The notes: generated by a model not told the origin, from the letters alone. A DNA stretch of 64,000 nucleotides from RBG-16-66-20 sp052386675 (GCA_052386675.1 JBQTJX010000019.1:62001-126000), one strand, 5' to 3'; shown: positions 1 through 9,260, numbered from the stretch's first letter. Made by a program: numbers and translations.

Positions 1-1
1 C

Positions 2-373
2 GAGCCCGGTTCGAAGGGCGAGCGCCTCGAGGTGGGCGGGCGAGTGCTGGCGGCGGATTGCAGGCCCGTCCCGGGCGCACTGCTGGATTTCTGGCAGGCG
101 GATGAGAAGGGCGAGTACGACAACACCGGCTTTCGCTACCGTGGCAAGGTCGCCGCCGATGCCGAGGGCCGCTATCGCCTCGAGACCATCCTGCCCCCGC
201 CCTACATGGGCCGGCCGCGGCACATCCACGTCAAGCTGCAGCGGCCCGGTGGCCGGGTACTGACCACGCAGCTTTACTTCCCGGGCGAGGCCCGCGGCGC
301 CGATCCAGCGCTGGTGGTGAAGCTGCACCAAACCGCAGGCGGGCGGCGGGCGGAGTTCGACTTCGTTCTCTAG
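2..373 (+). CDS. Intradiol ring-cleavage dioxygenase, C-terminal part (cut by window edge)
   Basis: The frame is open from the first bases of the window, so the start lies upstream and only about 123 C-terminal residues are seen. The pieces WQAD, GEYDN and RPRHIHVKL are typical of the protocatechuate/catechol intradiol dioxygenase fold; the HIH pair would supply the two iron-binding histidines and the Tyr in GEYDN one of the tyrosine ligands. The family opens catechol-type rings between the hydroxyls using non-haem Fe(III). Several members are uncharacterised exported proteins, so the substrate cannot be named. It ends 54 bases before fdxA. Confidence 0.8.
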   Translation, partial: EPGSKGERLEVGGRVLAADCRPVPGALLDFWQADEKGEYDNTGFRYRGKVAADAEGRYRLETILPPPYMGRPRHIHVKLQRPGGRVLTTQLYFPGEARGADPALVVKLHQTAGGRRAEFDFVL

Positions 374-427
374 GGTGCGATAATCGGCGCCTTCCTAATC
401 GCGCCGCGAAGGACTGGAACCGCCGCA

Positions 428-766
428 ATGACCTACGTCGTCACCGAAGACTGCATCAAGTGCAAGCACATGGACTGCATCGAGGTCTGCCCCGTCGACT
501 GTTTCTACGAGGGCGAGAACATGCTCGTCATCCACCCGGACGAATGCATCGACTGCGGCGTGTGCGAGCCCGAATGCCCGCCCAAGGCGATCGTGCCGGA
601 TTCGGACGCCAAGGCCGCGGCCTGGCTGCCGCTCAACACGGAATACGCGGTGAAGTGGCCCAACATCACGCGCAAGGGCACGCCGCCGCCGGACGCGGAT
701 GACTGGAAGGAAGTGAAGGGGAAGTACGAGAAGTACTTCTCCCCGAATCCCGGGAAGGGCGAATAG
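428..766 (+). CDS. fdxA: Seven-iron ferredoxin FdxA
   Basis: 112 residues, closely resembling Azotobacter ferredoxin I. Cys9, Cys17 and Cys50 fit the [3Fe-4S] cluster and Cys21, Cys40, Cys43 and Cys46 the [4Fe-4S] cluster; the extra Cys12 and Cys25 also match that family. The C-terminal tail with WPNIT and the DADDW segment is the usual FdxA extension. It is a soluble low-potential electron carrier; the partner is not evident here. The next frame (DUF4126) begins almost at its stop codon, suggesting co-transcription. Confidence 0.95.
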   Translation: MTYVVTEDCIKCKHMDCIEVCPVDCFYEGENMLVIHPDECIDCGVCEPECPPKAIVPDSDAKAAAWLPLNTEYAVKWPNITRKGTPPPDADDWKEVKGKYEKYFSPNPGKGE

Positions 767-777
767 CAGCGCCCGGC

Positions 778-1353
778 CTGCCCGAGCTGGCCCTGGCGCT
801 GGCTCTCGCCTGGGGCGCGGGCGTCCGGGTTTACGTTGTCCTGTTCCTCTGTGGCCTCGCCGGCCGGATGGGCTGGATAGCGCTCCCCGGCCACCTGGCC
901 GTCCTGTCCCATCCCCTCGTGCTGGGCGCGAGCGGGCTCATGCTCTCGATCGAGTTCTTCGCCGACAAAGTGCCATGGCTGGACAGCTTCTGGGACGCGG
1001 CGCACACCTTCATCCGCATTCCGGCCGGCGCGGCGCTGGTGGCGATGGCCGCCGGCGGCGACTCTGCGGCCGTGACCGCTGCGGCGGTGGTCCTCGGCGG
1101 CACGGTTGCGGCGGGATCGCACTTCGCCAAGGCCGGCGCGCGCGGCGCCATCAACCTGTCGCCCGAGCCGTTCAGCAACTGGTCGGCATCGTTTGCGGAG
1201 GATGCGCTGGTGCCGACGGGGCTATGGCTCGCGGTCGTCCATCCGGCGGTGTTCCTTGCGCTGTTTGCCGCGGCCGCAGTGGCCACGCTGTTCCTGCTGC
1301 GATGGTTGTGGCGCGGGCTGCGGTCGGCAACCGCGCGCCTGCGGTCCGGCTGA
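778..1353 (+). CDS. DUF4126 family membrane protein
   Basis: A hydrophobic protein of about 190 residues with several membrane segments and the DUF4126 signatures FFADKVPWLDS and GTVAAGSHFAKAGAR. The function of the family is not known. The start is uncertain: the first ATG (868) would remove the first membrane helix, which is clearly coded upstream (ELALALALAW onwards). The frame is open back through the fdxA stop region, and only non-ATG codons are available there (CTG at 778, ATA at 763). I took 778 as a conservative start. It converges with the HD-GYP gene, 7 bases apart. Confidence 0.75.
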   Translation: MPELALALALAWGAGVRVYVVLFLCGLAGRMGWIALPGHLAVLSHPLVLGASGLMLSIEFFADKVPWLDSFWDAAHTFIRIPAGAALVAMAAGGDSAAVTAAAVVLGGTVAAGSHFAKAGARGAINLSPEPFSNWSASFAEDALVPTGLWLAVVHPAVFLALFAAAAVATLFLLRWLWRGLRSATARLRSG

Positions 1354-1360
1354 CGCGCGC

Positions 1361-2428
1361 CTATTTCTTCGCCGGTGCGCCGAAGTCCAGGTCGTGGATG
1401 CCCTCGAGCTCGTCCTTGTGCCGGGCACGCACCTCGTCGAATTGCTTCACGACCTTCATGAACGCCGCGACGACCTTGGGATCGAACTGCTTGCCGGCAT
1501 CGGCGGCAATCTTCTTCGCCGCGTCCATGGACGAGATCGGGCTGCGGTGGCGCTGCGTCGAGGTCATGGCCTCGAAGGCGTCCGCGACCGCCATGATGCG
1601 GCCTGGCACGGGGATGGCGTCGCCCTTCAGCTTCGCCGGGTAGCCGGTACCGTCCCAGCGCTCGTGGTGCGTGAGCGCCATGATGCGCGCCTGCTCCAGC
1701 AGCGGGTCCTTGTGCTCGCCGATGATCTGGGCGCCGATCTCGGGGTGCTTGCGCATCTCCGTCCATTCGCGTTCGTTGAGCGCCTCGGACTTGGTGAGGA
1801 TGTGCTCGGGCACGCCCATCTTGCCGACGTCGTAGAGCGGCGCGGCCTGCGACAGCAGCTCGCAGACCTTGCCCTTCAGGCCGAGTGCCTCGGCCAGCAA
1901 CTGGACGTACTCGCTCACGCGCAGCACGCGCTGGGTGATGCCGCCCTCCCGGTACTCCATCGCGCGCGCCAGGCGCCGGATCAACTGCAGGCGGGTGTCG
2001 TAGAGTTCATCCGTGCGCTCGCGGATCTGGTCCTCGAGCGCACGGCGCTGGTCCACCAGTGCGAGCTGGGTGCGTACCCGCAGCAGGGTGATCGGCGCGC
2101 TGAGAGGCTTGGTGATGTAGTCCACCGCGCCGCCCATCAGGCCGCGCGCCTGGTCCCTGGGATCGTTGCGGGCGGTGATGAAAACGACCGGGATCGCGGC
2201 CAGCGACGGGTTCGCCTTCAGTTGCTTGCAGACCTCGTAGCCGTCGGTGTCCGGCAGCTCGATGTCGAGCAGGATCAGGTCGGGCAGCGGCTCGGTGTCG
2301 GCCTGGGCGAGGGCTTCGGCGCCGGTGGCGGCGAACTTGACCTCGTAGTCCTTCTTCAGCCAGACCCCGAACAGGCTGCGGATGTCTTCCGCGTCGTCTG
2401 CAACCAGGATGACCGGGCGTTGAGTCAT
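1361..2428 (-). CDS. Response regulator with degenerate HD-GYP domain
   Basis: 355 residues: a REC domain (1-125) with phospho-acceptor Asp55 in LILLDIELP, a linker helix, then an HD-GYP domain. HD-GYP proteins normally hydrolyse cyclic di-GMP at a metal centre. Here the HHE..DGTGYP motif, the later His (MRKHPE) and the Asp of VADAFEAM are kept, but the first His (H..RV) is replaced (ITQRVLRV) and the HD pair reads YD (LYDVGK). Two metal ligands are therefore missing and catalysis is doubtful; a sensing or scaffold role is possible. The gene lies 10 bases downstream of the acyl-CoA ligase gene on the same strand. Confidence 0.85.
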   Translation of the reverse strand: MTQRPVILVADDAEDIRSLFGVWLKKDYEVKFAATGAEALAQADTEPLPDLILLDIELPDTDGYEVCKQLKANPSLAAIPVVFITARNDPRDQARGLMGGAVDYITKPLSAPITLLRVRTQLALVDQRRALEDQIRERTDELYDTRLQLIRRLARAMEYREGGITQRVLRVSEYVQLLAEALGLKGKVCELLSQAAPLYDVGKMGVPEHILTKSEALNEREWTEMRKHPEIGAQIIGEHKDPLLEQARIMALTHHERWDGTGYPAKLKGDAIPVPGRIMAVADAFEAMTSTQRHRSPISSMDAAKKIAADAGKQFDPKVVAAFMKVVKQFDEVRARHKDELEGIHDLDFGAPAKK

Positions 2429-2438
2429 GGGACCGGGA

Positions 2439-3908
2439 TTATAGGAGTTTGCGGAGCTCGGTCTTCAATACTTTGCCGTAGTTGTTCTTCGGCAGGCCAT
2501 CGACGAAGCGGTATTCGCGCGGGCGCTTGAAACGGGCAATGTTCTCCAGGCACAGGGCGTCGAGCTCGGCGGCCTGGACAGTGACGCCGCGCCGGACGAC
2601 GAAGGCCACCACCTCCTCGCCCCATTCCGCGTGCGGCCGGCCGATCACCGAGCACTCGGCCACGGCCGGATGTCGCAACAGCACCTCTTCGATCTCCCGC
2701 GGGTAGATGTTCGAGCCGCCGGAGATGATCATGTCCCTGGAGCGGTCGCGGATGGTGAGGAAGCCCCCGGCATCGAGTGACCCCAGGTCCCCGGTGTGCA
2801 GCCAGCCGCCGCGCAGGGCCTGTGCCGTGGCCTTGGGGTTCTCCCAGTAGCCGGCCATGACGCAGTCAGACCGGGTCAGGATCTCGCCGACCTCGCCCGG
2901 CGGCAGGTCGCGGTCCTTCCCGTCCACCACGCGCACTTCCACCCCGGTGCGGGCGACGCCGCAGGACTCCAGCTTCTCCCGGCGGGCATGGCAGGCCTGC
3001 GGCAGCCCGGTGATGGTCATCGGGCTCTCGCCCTGGCCGAACAGCTGGTAGAGGTGCTCGCCGCCGAACAGCTCGATGGCGCGCAGCGAATCGGCGACGT
3101 ACATCGCCGCGCCGCCGTAGGTGATCGTCTTCAGGTGGCGCGGCACGCGCGCGGCGGGGCTCGCAAGCATGCGCACCACCATGGTGGGCGCGGCGAAGAA
3201 CGAGGCCCCCGGCCAGCGCTCAAGCAGCGTGAACATCTCCTCGGCGTCGAAGCCGCCGCTTTCCGGGATGACGTTCACCGCACCCGCGGCGAAATGCGGC
3301 AGCCCGTAGAGGCCGGAGCCGTGCGACAGCGGCGCCGCGTGCAGGATTGCGTCCTCGGGGCCGAGCTTGTCGATGTCGGAGAAATAGGCCTGCACCGCGA
3401 ACAGCAGGTTGCGGTGGGTCAGCATCGCGCCCTTGGGCACGCCGGTGGTGCCGCTGGTGTAGAACAGCCAGGCGAGCTCGCCTGGCGCGGTCTCCGCGAC
3501 CGGGATCGCCGCCGCTTCCAGCCGGCGGTACTCGGCACTGCCGGTGGCGATGGTCTCGGCACCCACGATGCCACGAGCGAGTTCCGGCGTGGCTACGCAG
3601 ATCCTTGCACCCGAGTTACCGAGAATGTACTCGAACTCCTTCGGATGCAGCTTGGCGTTCATGGGCACCGCGGCAAGGCCCGCGTGCCAGCAGGCGAACA
3701 GGACTTCCCAGTACTCCGGGCAGTTGGTCATGGCGAGCGCGACGCGGTCGCCGGGCGCGAGGCCAAGCCGGCCGCGCAGGCCGCCGGCCAGCGATGCAAC
3801 GCGGCGCGACAGCTCGCCGTAGCCGGCGGTGGTGCTTTCGCCCACCGCCAGCGCCGGCGCCTCAGGCAGCCAGCGCGCGCTGCGATGAAGCAGGTGGGAG
3901 AGGTTCAT
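2439..3908 (-). CDS. Acyl-CoA synthetase (AMP-forming, ANL family)
   Basis: 489 residues from the ATG at 3908 (MNLSHLLHRS). An open extension to 4004 lies inside tatD and is not protein-like. The P-loop-like motif YTSGTTGVPKG near residue 160, the acid-ligase motif GWLHTGDLGSLD and the C-terminal PKNNYGKVLK with the catalytic Lys are present. It activates a carboxylic acid to an acyl-adenylate and then to a CoA thioester; the sequence does not fix the substrate. The start overlaps the end of tatD by 47 bases, and the HD-GYP gene follows after 10 bases. Confidence 0.88.
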   Translation of the reverse strand: MNLSHLLHRSARWLPEAPALAVGESTTAGYGELSRRVASLAGGLRGRLGLAPGDRVALAMTNCPEYWEVLFACWHAGLAAVPMNAKLHPKEFEYILGNSGARICVATPELARGIVGAETIATGSAEYRRLEAAAIPVAETAPGELAWLFYTSGTTGVPKGAMLTHRNLLFAVQAYFSDIDKLGPEDAILHAAPLSHGSGLYGLPHFAAGAVNVIPESGGFDAEEMFTLLERWPGASFFAAPTMVVRMLASPAARVPRHLKTITYGGAAMYVADSLRAIELFGGEHLYQLFGQGESPMTITGLPQACHARREKLESCGVARTGVEVRVVDGKDRDLPPGEVGEILTRSDCVMAGYWENPKATAQALRGGWLHTGDLGSLDAGGFLTIRDRSRDMIISGGSNIYPREIEEVLLRHPAVAECSVIGRPHAEWGEEVVAFVVRRGVTVQAAELDALCLENIARFKRPREYRFVDGLPKNNYGKVLKTELRKLL

Positions 3909-4689
3909 GGACGGGGAGAGAGAAGAACTCGCGCGCGTTGCGCGTGGTTTCGGCGGCGATGTCTTCGACCGGACGCCCCAGCGCGTGGGCAACGGCCCGC
4001 GCAATGTGCGGAAGGAACGCCGGTTCGTTGCGCCGTGCCTTCGGCTGCGGCCTCAGATCGCGTGGCGTGAGGTAAGGCGCGTCGGTTTCCAGCAGCAGGC
4101 GGTCGCGCGGGATGTCGCGCACCAGTTCCAGCAGGTGCCGTCCGCGGCGCTCGTCGCAGATCCACCCGGTGATGCCGACGTACAGGCCAAGGTCGAGGTA
4201 GGCGTGCAGTTCCTCCTTCGGCCCGGTGAAGCAATGCGCCACCGCCTTCTCCGGCCGGCGGGCCCTAAGCACCTCGGCGAAGCGGGGATGCGCGTCCCGC
4301 GAATGCAGGAACAGCGGCTTGCCCAGCTCGATGCCCAGCTCCAGTTGCGCCACGAACCACTTTTCCTGGTCCGGGTGCGGCGAGTAGTTGCGGTTGAAGT
4401 CGAGGCCGCACTCGCCAATCGCGACCACGCGCGGATGGCGCGCGATCTCACGCAGGGCGGGAATCGTGGCCTCGTTGCAGTCGCGCGCGTGGTGCGGGTG
4501 CACACCGGCGGTGGCGTAAAGGCCTTCGCGCGCCGCGGCCAGCACCACGGCGGCCCGGCTTTCCCCGATTCCGGTGCCGGTGACCACAAGGTCGCGCACG
4601 CCGGCGCCGTGGGCGCGCGCGACGACCTCGTCGAGGTCGGCGTGGAAGGCGGCGTGGGTCAGGTTGGCGCCAATGTCGACCAGCTGCAT
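3862..4689 (-). CDS. tatD: TatD family metal-dependent hydrolase
   Basis: 275 residues, very close to the TatD subgroup: N-terminal VDIGANLT, then TAGVHPHHA, VAIGECGLDFNRNYS, the FLHSRDAH strand, the VAHCFTG strand and the ETDAPYL motif. These residues line the two-metal centre of a TIM barrel with 3'-5' nuclease activity reported for E. coli TatD. It is translated before the acyl-CoA ligase, whose start codon lies inside its 3' end, so the two are likely translationally coupled. It follows the MocR gene after 22 bases. Confidence 0.92.
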   Translation of the reverse strand: MQLVDIGANLTHAAFHADLDEVVARAHGAGVRDLVVTGTGIGESRAAVVLAAAREGLYATAGVHPHHARDCNEATIPALREIARHPRVVAIGECGLDFNRNYSPHPDQEKWFVAQLELGIELGKPLFLHSRDAHPRFAEVLRARRPEKAVAHCFTGPKEELHAYLDLGLYVGITGWICDERRGRHLLELVRDIPRDRLLLETDAPYLTPRDLRPQPKARRNEPAFLPHIARAVAHALGRPVEDIAAETTRNAREFFSLPVHEPLPPASSQRALAA

Positions 4690-4711
4690 CGGCGCAAGTG
4701 TAAAGGAACGG

Positions 4712-6130
4712 CTACTGCGCGCCCGCCAGGCGACCGACCTCGCGCAGCGCCTTCTCCGAGCGTTCGTTCCACGGATAGCCCAGGCTGATGCGCATGCAAT
4801 TCCGGTAGCGCTGGGTAGCGGAAAACATCGGGCCCGGCGCGATGCTGATGCCGCGTTCCAGCAGGCGCTCGAACAGAGCGATGGTGTCGCACTGCCTGGG
4901 CAGTTCCACCCAGAGGATGAAGCCGCCGGCGGGCAGGGTGACGCGGGTGCCGGCGGGGAACGCGTCCGCGATCACCGCACGGGCGGCTTCCACCTGCTGC
5001 TGGCAGCGCCGGCGCAGCTGGCGCAGCGAGCGCTCGTAGCCGCCGGATTCGAGCAGTTCGGCGAGCGTCAGCTCGATGATCTCGTTCTGGCCGCCGCTGC
5101 TGACCCACTTCAGCGTGCGGATCGCGTCGCGCCAGCGGCCCGGTTCGATCCAGCCCGACTTCAGTCCGGGGGCGAGGGTCTTGGAGAACGAGCTGCACAG
5201 CATGACGTTGCCGGTCCTGTCGTAGGCCTTGGCCGCGCGCAGCGAAGGGCCGTCGTAGTTCAACTCGGCGTAGATGTGGTCCTCGATCAGCGGGATGCCG
5301 CGAACCGCCAGCATGTCCACCATCTGCTTCTTGGCCTGGTTGGACATTGAGGCGCCCACGGGATTGGAGACGTTGGGCATGACGAGCACCGCCTTCACGT
5401 CCTGGGCCTCGACTGCGAGCGCCAGCGCCTCCAGCGAGATGCCGGTGCGCGGGTGGGTCGGGATCTCCAGCGCGCGCAATCCCAGCGATTTCAGGATCTG
5501 CAGGAAGCCGTAGTAGGTGGGCGACTCCAGCGCCACCGTGTCGCCGGGTTTGGTCACCGCGCGCAGGCACAGGTTGATCGCCTCCATGCAGCCAGAGGTG
5601 GTCACCAGGTTGCGGTAGTCGATGCGGCAGCCCCACTCCAGCGCGCGGCGCGCCACGGCGCGGCGCAGCCGGTCGGTTCCGGGCGGGAGGCCGTAGCGGC
5701 CCAGTGACTCGCGGTGACGGCGCGCCTGCGAGGCGAGCACGCGCCGCACGCGCTCCAGGGGGAAGAACTCGCCCTGCGGGCAGGCCGAGCCGAACGAGGT
5801 CATCTTCGGGTCCTGCGCCGCCGCGAGCATGGCATCCGCCAGCGCATTCACCTCCACCGTGAGGGGCCGCTGTGGCGGGCGCGAGGCCGCGGGTTCGGCC
5901 ACCGGCGCCGGCGCGGTGCGCACGTAGTAGCCCGATTGCGGGCGCGCCTCGATGATGCCGCTGTCCTCCAGCCGCTGGTAGGCCTGCAGCACGGTGGAGA
6001 CCGAGACGCCCTCCTGGTGCGACAGGCGCCTCACCGAGGGCACTTTCTCGCCGGCGCGCAGGGTGCCGGCGCGGATCAGGCCGTGGATCTGGTCTGCGAC
6101 CTGATGGTAGAGCGGGGCATTGTCCAGCAT
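4712..6130 (-). CDS. MocR-type GntR/aminotransferase regulator
   Basis: 472 residues. The N-terminal GntR winged helix-turn-helix (about 1-75, with VPSVRRLSHQEGVSVSTVLQAY) is joined to a class I aminotransferase-like domain; the PLP-binding Lys lies in SSFSKTLAPGLKSGWIEPG. MocR proteins sense amino acids or vitamin B6 compounds through bound PLP and act as activators or repressors. The start codon faces a short intergenic region with inverted ACTGT-type repeats (6190-6252), a likely operator. The target could be this gene or the divergent DUF2917 gene. Confidence 0.9.
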   Translation of the reverse strand: MLDNAPLYHQVADQIHGLIRAGTLRAGEKVPSVRRLSHQEGVSVSTVLQAYQRLEDSGIIEARPQSGYYVRTAPAPVAEPAASRPPQRPLTVEVNALADAMLAAAQDPKMTSFGSACPQGEFFPLERVRRVLASQARRHRESLGRYGLPPGTDRLRRAVARRALEWGCRIDYRNLVTTSGCMEAINLCLRAVTKPGDTVALESPTYYGFLQILKSLGLRALEIPTHPRTGISLEALALAVEAQDVKAVLVMPNVSNPVGASMSNQAKKQMVDMLAVRGIPLIEDHIYAELNYDGPSLRAAKAYDRTGNVMLCSSFSKTLAPGLKSGWIEPGRWRDAIRTLKWVSSGGQNEIIELTLAELLESGGYERSLRQLRRRCQQQVEAARAVIADAFPAGTRVTLPAGGFILWVELPRQCDTIALFERLLERGISIAPGPMFSATQRYRNCMRISLGYPWNERSEKALREVGRLAGAQ

Positions 6131-6189
6131 GGGCGCATCCTCGCAGTGTGGCTGTTGCGGGACCAGATACAGTTCCGGCCCGCTGTGTT

Positions 6190-6252
6190 CATAACAGTCT
6201 GCGGCTTTCCGAACTGTTGTGCATACAGTGCAGGGTAACTGAATCTGTTATG
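6190..6252. promoter_or_regulatory. Nested inverted repeats, probable MocR operator
   Basis: CATAACAG (6190-6197) is inverted as CTGTTATG (6245-6252). Inside that pair ACTGT (6213-6217) is inverted as ACAGT (6225-6229). The four half-sites all resemble AACAGT/ACTGTT and lie between divergent genes, the arrangement expected for autoregulation by the MocR protein encoded from 6130. Binding is inferred. Confidence 0.5.
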
Positions 6253-6281
6253 GATGGCGGGGAGGCGGCAGACTGCGTGCC

Positions 6282-6512
6282 ATGGTCCTCCAGCTCAGAG
6301 CGAATGACTTCCTGCGCCTCACACACGCGGCCGGGAACTGGATCGAGGTGCTCTCGGGCCGCGTCTGGGTCACCGAGACGGGCACCAGCCGCGACGCGGT
6401 GCTGGGGCCGGGCCGGCGCTATCGCGTGGGCGGCGACGGCCTGGTGCTGGTGGGCACGGAGAACGCGCCCATCGGTGCTCCGGCCGCGGAAATCAAGCTC
6501 AGAGCTTCTTGA
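6282..6512 (+). CDS. DUF2917 domain protein
   Basis: 76 residues with the small beta-rich DUF2917 pattern (IEVLSGRVWVTETG, GPGRRYRV, LVLVGTE). Function unknown; short copies are common in Burkholderiales. It is divergent from the MocR gene, and its 3' end overlaps the convergent mutS by 14 bases. A second member lies at 47403-47714. Confidence 0.75.
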   Translation: MVLQLRANDFLRLTHAAGNWIEVLSGRVWVTETGTSRDAVLGPGRRYRVGGDGLVLVGTENAPIGAPAAEIKLRAS

Positions 6513-9048
6513 GGCGGTAGAGCAGGTCCAGCGCTTCGCGCGGACTGAGCTCGTCCGGATTCAGCTGCTGCATCGCCTCGCGAAGCGGATCCGCGACGGG
6601 TTCGGCCTCGACCGGCGCCGGCTTCAGGAACAGGTCGTCCTGCCCGCCCTGCTGCAGGCTCTTCTGTTCCAGCAACTCAAGATACTTCTTCGCCTGGCGG
6701 ATCACCGGCTTGGGCACTCCGGCGAGCGCGGCCACCTGGAGGCCGTAGCTGCGCGAGGCCGGGCCTTCCTCGACCGCGTGCAGGAACACCACCGTGTCCT
6801 TGTGTTCGACTGCATCCATGTGCACGTTGGCCACGTTGCGATGCTCCAGCGCGAGCCGCGTCATCTCGAAGTAGTGTGTCGCGAACAGCGTCAATGGCCG
6901 GTTCTTCTCCACCAGGTGGCGCGCGATCGCCCAGGCGAGCGAAAGGCCATCGAAGGTCGAGGTGCCGCGCCCGACCTCGTCCATCAGCACCAGGCTGTGC
7001 GCGGTGGCGTTGTGCAGGATGTTGGCGCTTTCGGTCATCTCGACCATGAACGTGGAGCGGCCGCCGGCAAGGTCATCCGAGGCGCCGACGCGGGTGAAGA
7101 TCTGGTCGATGGGGCCCAGGCGCGCGGATTTCGCCGGCACGAAGCTGCCGGCGTGCGCCATCAGCGCGACCAGCGCCACCTGGCGCATGTAGGTGGACTT
7201 GCCGCCCATGTTCGGGCCGGTGATGAGCAGCAGTTGGCGCGCCGGCGACAGGCGCACGTCGTTCGGGATGAAGCGGCCGTTCTCCGACTCGATGCGCGCT
7301 TCGACCACGGGGTGGCGGCCGGCTTCGATCTCGAGCAGCGTCTCCGCGGCGAACTGCGGGCGGCACCAGCCGCGCCGGGTCGCGAGCGTGCCCAGGCAGG
7401 CGAGGACATCGGACTGCGCCAGCGCCTTCGCCACCCGTTGCAGCGCGGGCAGGTGCTGCTGCAGGTCCTGCAGCAGCAGGTCGTAGAGCGTCTTCTCCAG
7501 CGCCAGCGCGCGGTCACGCGCCGAGAGCGCCTTGTCCTCGAATACCTTGAGTTCCGGGGTGATGTAGCGCTCGGCGTTCTTCAGCGTTTGCCGCCTGCGG
7601 TAGTCCTCCGGCACCTTGGCGGCGTGCGAGTTGGTGACTTCAATGAAATAGCCGTGGACATGGTTGTAGGCCACGCGAAGGTTGGCGATGCCGGTGCGCG
7701 CACGCTCGCGCGCCTCCAGTTCGATGAGGAAGCCGCCGGCGTTGGACTGCAGCGTGCGCAGTTCGTCCAGTTCCGCCGACCAGCCTTCGGCGAAGATGCC
7801 GCCGTCCCGGACCATGGCGGAGGGGTCTTCGGCGATGGCTCGGGAGAGCAAGTCGAGGCATGGCGCGGGCACCGCAAGGTCTGTGGCGAGCGACGCAAGC
7901 AGGCCGGCTCGCTCCACGGGGAACGCGGCAACGAGATCCGGCAGGAGCACGAGGGATCCGCGCAATCCGGAAAGGTCGCGCGGACGGGCATTGCGCAGGG
8001 CGATGCGCGCGCCGATGCGCTCGACGTCGGCGAATCGGCGCAGGACCGCATGCATCGCGGCCGCCGCAGTATCCAGAGCCTCGATCGCGCCGTGCCGCGC
8101 CGTGAGGACGTCGCGGTCGCGCAATGGATGGTGCAGCCAGTGGCGCAGCAGCCGGCTGCCCATCCCGGTGGCGCATTCGTCCAGCAGCGAGAACAGCGTC
8201 GGCGCCGGCTCGCCGCGCAGTGTCTCGGTGATTTCAAGGTTGCGGCGCGTCGCCGCATCCATGCGCAGGTACTGCGCCGCGCGTTCCGCAGTCACCGCGG
8301 TGACGTGGGAAAGGGCCTGGCCCTGGGTCTTGCGCGCGTAGTCCAGCAGCGCGCCGCAGGCGGCAATGGCGGGGCGCAGATCCTCGACGCCATAGCCATC
8401 GAGGGAAGCCGTGCCCAGTTGCTCCAGCAGGCGCTTCTTCGCGGATTCGTAGTCGAAGCTCCAGGCGGGGAGCTTGGTCACCGCGTAGCCGGGGTACTCG
8501 CCTTCGGCGGCGAGGATTTCGGCGGGGGAAATCCGGCGCAACTCGTTCTCCAGCGCCCCGGGCGCAATCTCCGCGACCCGCAGCTCGCCGCTTGCCAGCG
8601 ACAGCCAGGCCAGGCCGATGCAGGCTTTCTCGGTGGAGATCGCCAGCAGGATGTTCTCGGACTTCTCGTCCAGCAACTCGGAGTCGGTCAGCGTGCCCGG
8701 CGTGACGATCCGCGTGACCGCGCGCTCGACCGGGCCCTTGGCGGTGGCGACGTCGCCCACCTGTTCGCAGATGGCGACCGATTCGCCCAGTTTCACCAGC
8801 TTGGCGAGGTACTGCTCCACCGAGTGCGCCGGCACGCCCGCCATGCGCACAGGCTGGCCGGCCGAGGCGCCGCGGGAGGTGAGGGTGAGTTCAAGAAGGC
8901 GCGAGCCCTTCTCGGCGTCGTCGTAGAACAGTTCGTAGAAGTCGCCCATCCGGTAGAACAGCAGGATGTCCGGATGCTGTGCCTTGAGGCGCAGGTACTG
9001 CAGCATCATGGGCGTATGTTCTTGAATATTCTTCGCTATTTCATTCAT
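6499..9048 (-). CDS. mutS: DNA mismatch repair protein MutS
   Basis: 849 residues, normal length. The N-terminal mismatch-binding domain is intact (EHTPMMLQYLRLK, then FYRMGDFYELFYDDA with the Phe-x-Glu that contacts the mismatch). The C-terminal ABC ATPase has Walker A GPNMGGKST, Walker B LVLMDEVGRGTST and the FATHY motif. MutS recognises mispairs and small loops and recruits MutL. The start matches the E. coli N-terminus. It is divergent from the binding-protein gene at 9261 across about 210 bases. Confidence 0.98.
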   Translation of the reverse strand: MNEIAKNIQEHTPMMLQYLRLKAQHPDILLFYRMGDFYELFYDDAEKGSRLLELTLTSRGASAGQPVRMAGVPAHSVEQYLAKLVKLGESVAICEQVGDVATAKGPVERAVTRIVTPGTLTDSELLDEKSENILLAISTEKACIGLAWLSLASGELRVAEIAPGALENELRRISPAEILAAEGEYPGYAVTKLPAWSFDYESAKKRLLEQLGTASLDGYGVEDLRPAIAACGALLDYARKTQGQALSHVTAVTAERAAQYLRMDAATRRNLEITETLRGEPAPTLFSLLDECATGMGSRLLRHWLHHPLRDRDVLTARHGAIEALDTAAAAMHAVLRRFADVERIGARIALRNARPRDLSGLRGSLVLLPDLVAAFPVERAGLLASLATDLAVPAPCLDLLSRAIAEDPSAMVRDGGIFAEGWSAELDELRTLQSNAGGFLIELEARERARTGIANLRVAYNHVHGYFIEVTNSHAAKVPEDYRRRQTLKNAERYITPELKVFEDKALSARDRALALEKTLYDLLLQDLQQHLPALQRVAKALAQSDVLACLGTLATRRGWCRPQFAAETLLEIEAGRHPVVEARIESENGRFIPNDVRLSPARQLLLITGPNMGGKSTYMRQVALVALMAHAGSFVPAKSARLGPIDQIFTRVGASDDLAGGRSTFMVEMTESANILHNATAHSLVLMDEVGRGTSTFDGLSLAWAIARHLVEKNRPLTLFATHYFEMTRLALEHRNVANVHMDAVEHKDTVVFLHAVEEGPASRSYGLQVAALAGVPKPVIRQAKKYLELLEQKSLQQGGQDDLFLKPAPVEAEPVADPLREAMQQLNPDELSPREALDLLYRLKKL

Positions 9049-9260
9049 CCTTGATGCGATGGCGCGATCGCGATGGCTCCGGTATTGGCGCGTTCAACCT
9101 GCATCCTCCGCTCATGCCGCGATGCCCGCGCATGCTTGGCCGGGGAAGGGGACGAATTATCTCCGGTTTCGATGCCATGCCGTCGGCCGCCGGGGGGGAC
9201 GCCTTCGACCCGAGGCTGTCGCCGAGGTGTAGATTTCCGGATGTGGCAAGGAGGCGATCC

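Noticed and set aside
6148..9054. A 968-codon open frame antisense to mutS
   Set aside because: It mirrors mutS in a high-GC codon pattern, has no recognisable domain and has His/Gln/Arg-rich low-quality sequence. mutS on the other strand is certain.
9051..9260. N-terminal extension of the binding protein at 9261
   Set aside because: The upstream frame is not protein-like and would bury a clear signal peptide; a good Shine-Dalgarno precedes 9261.
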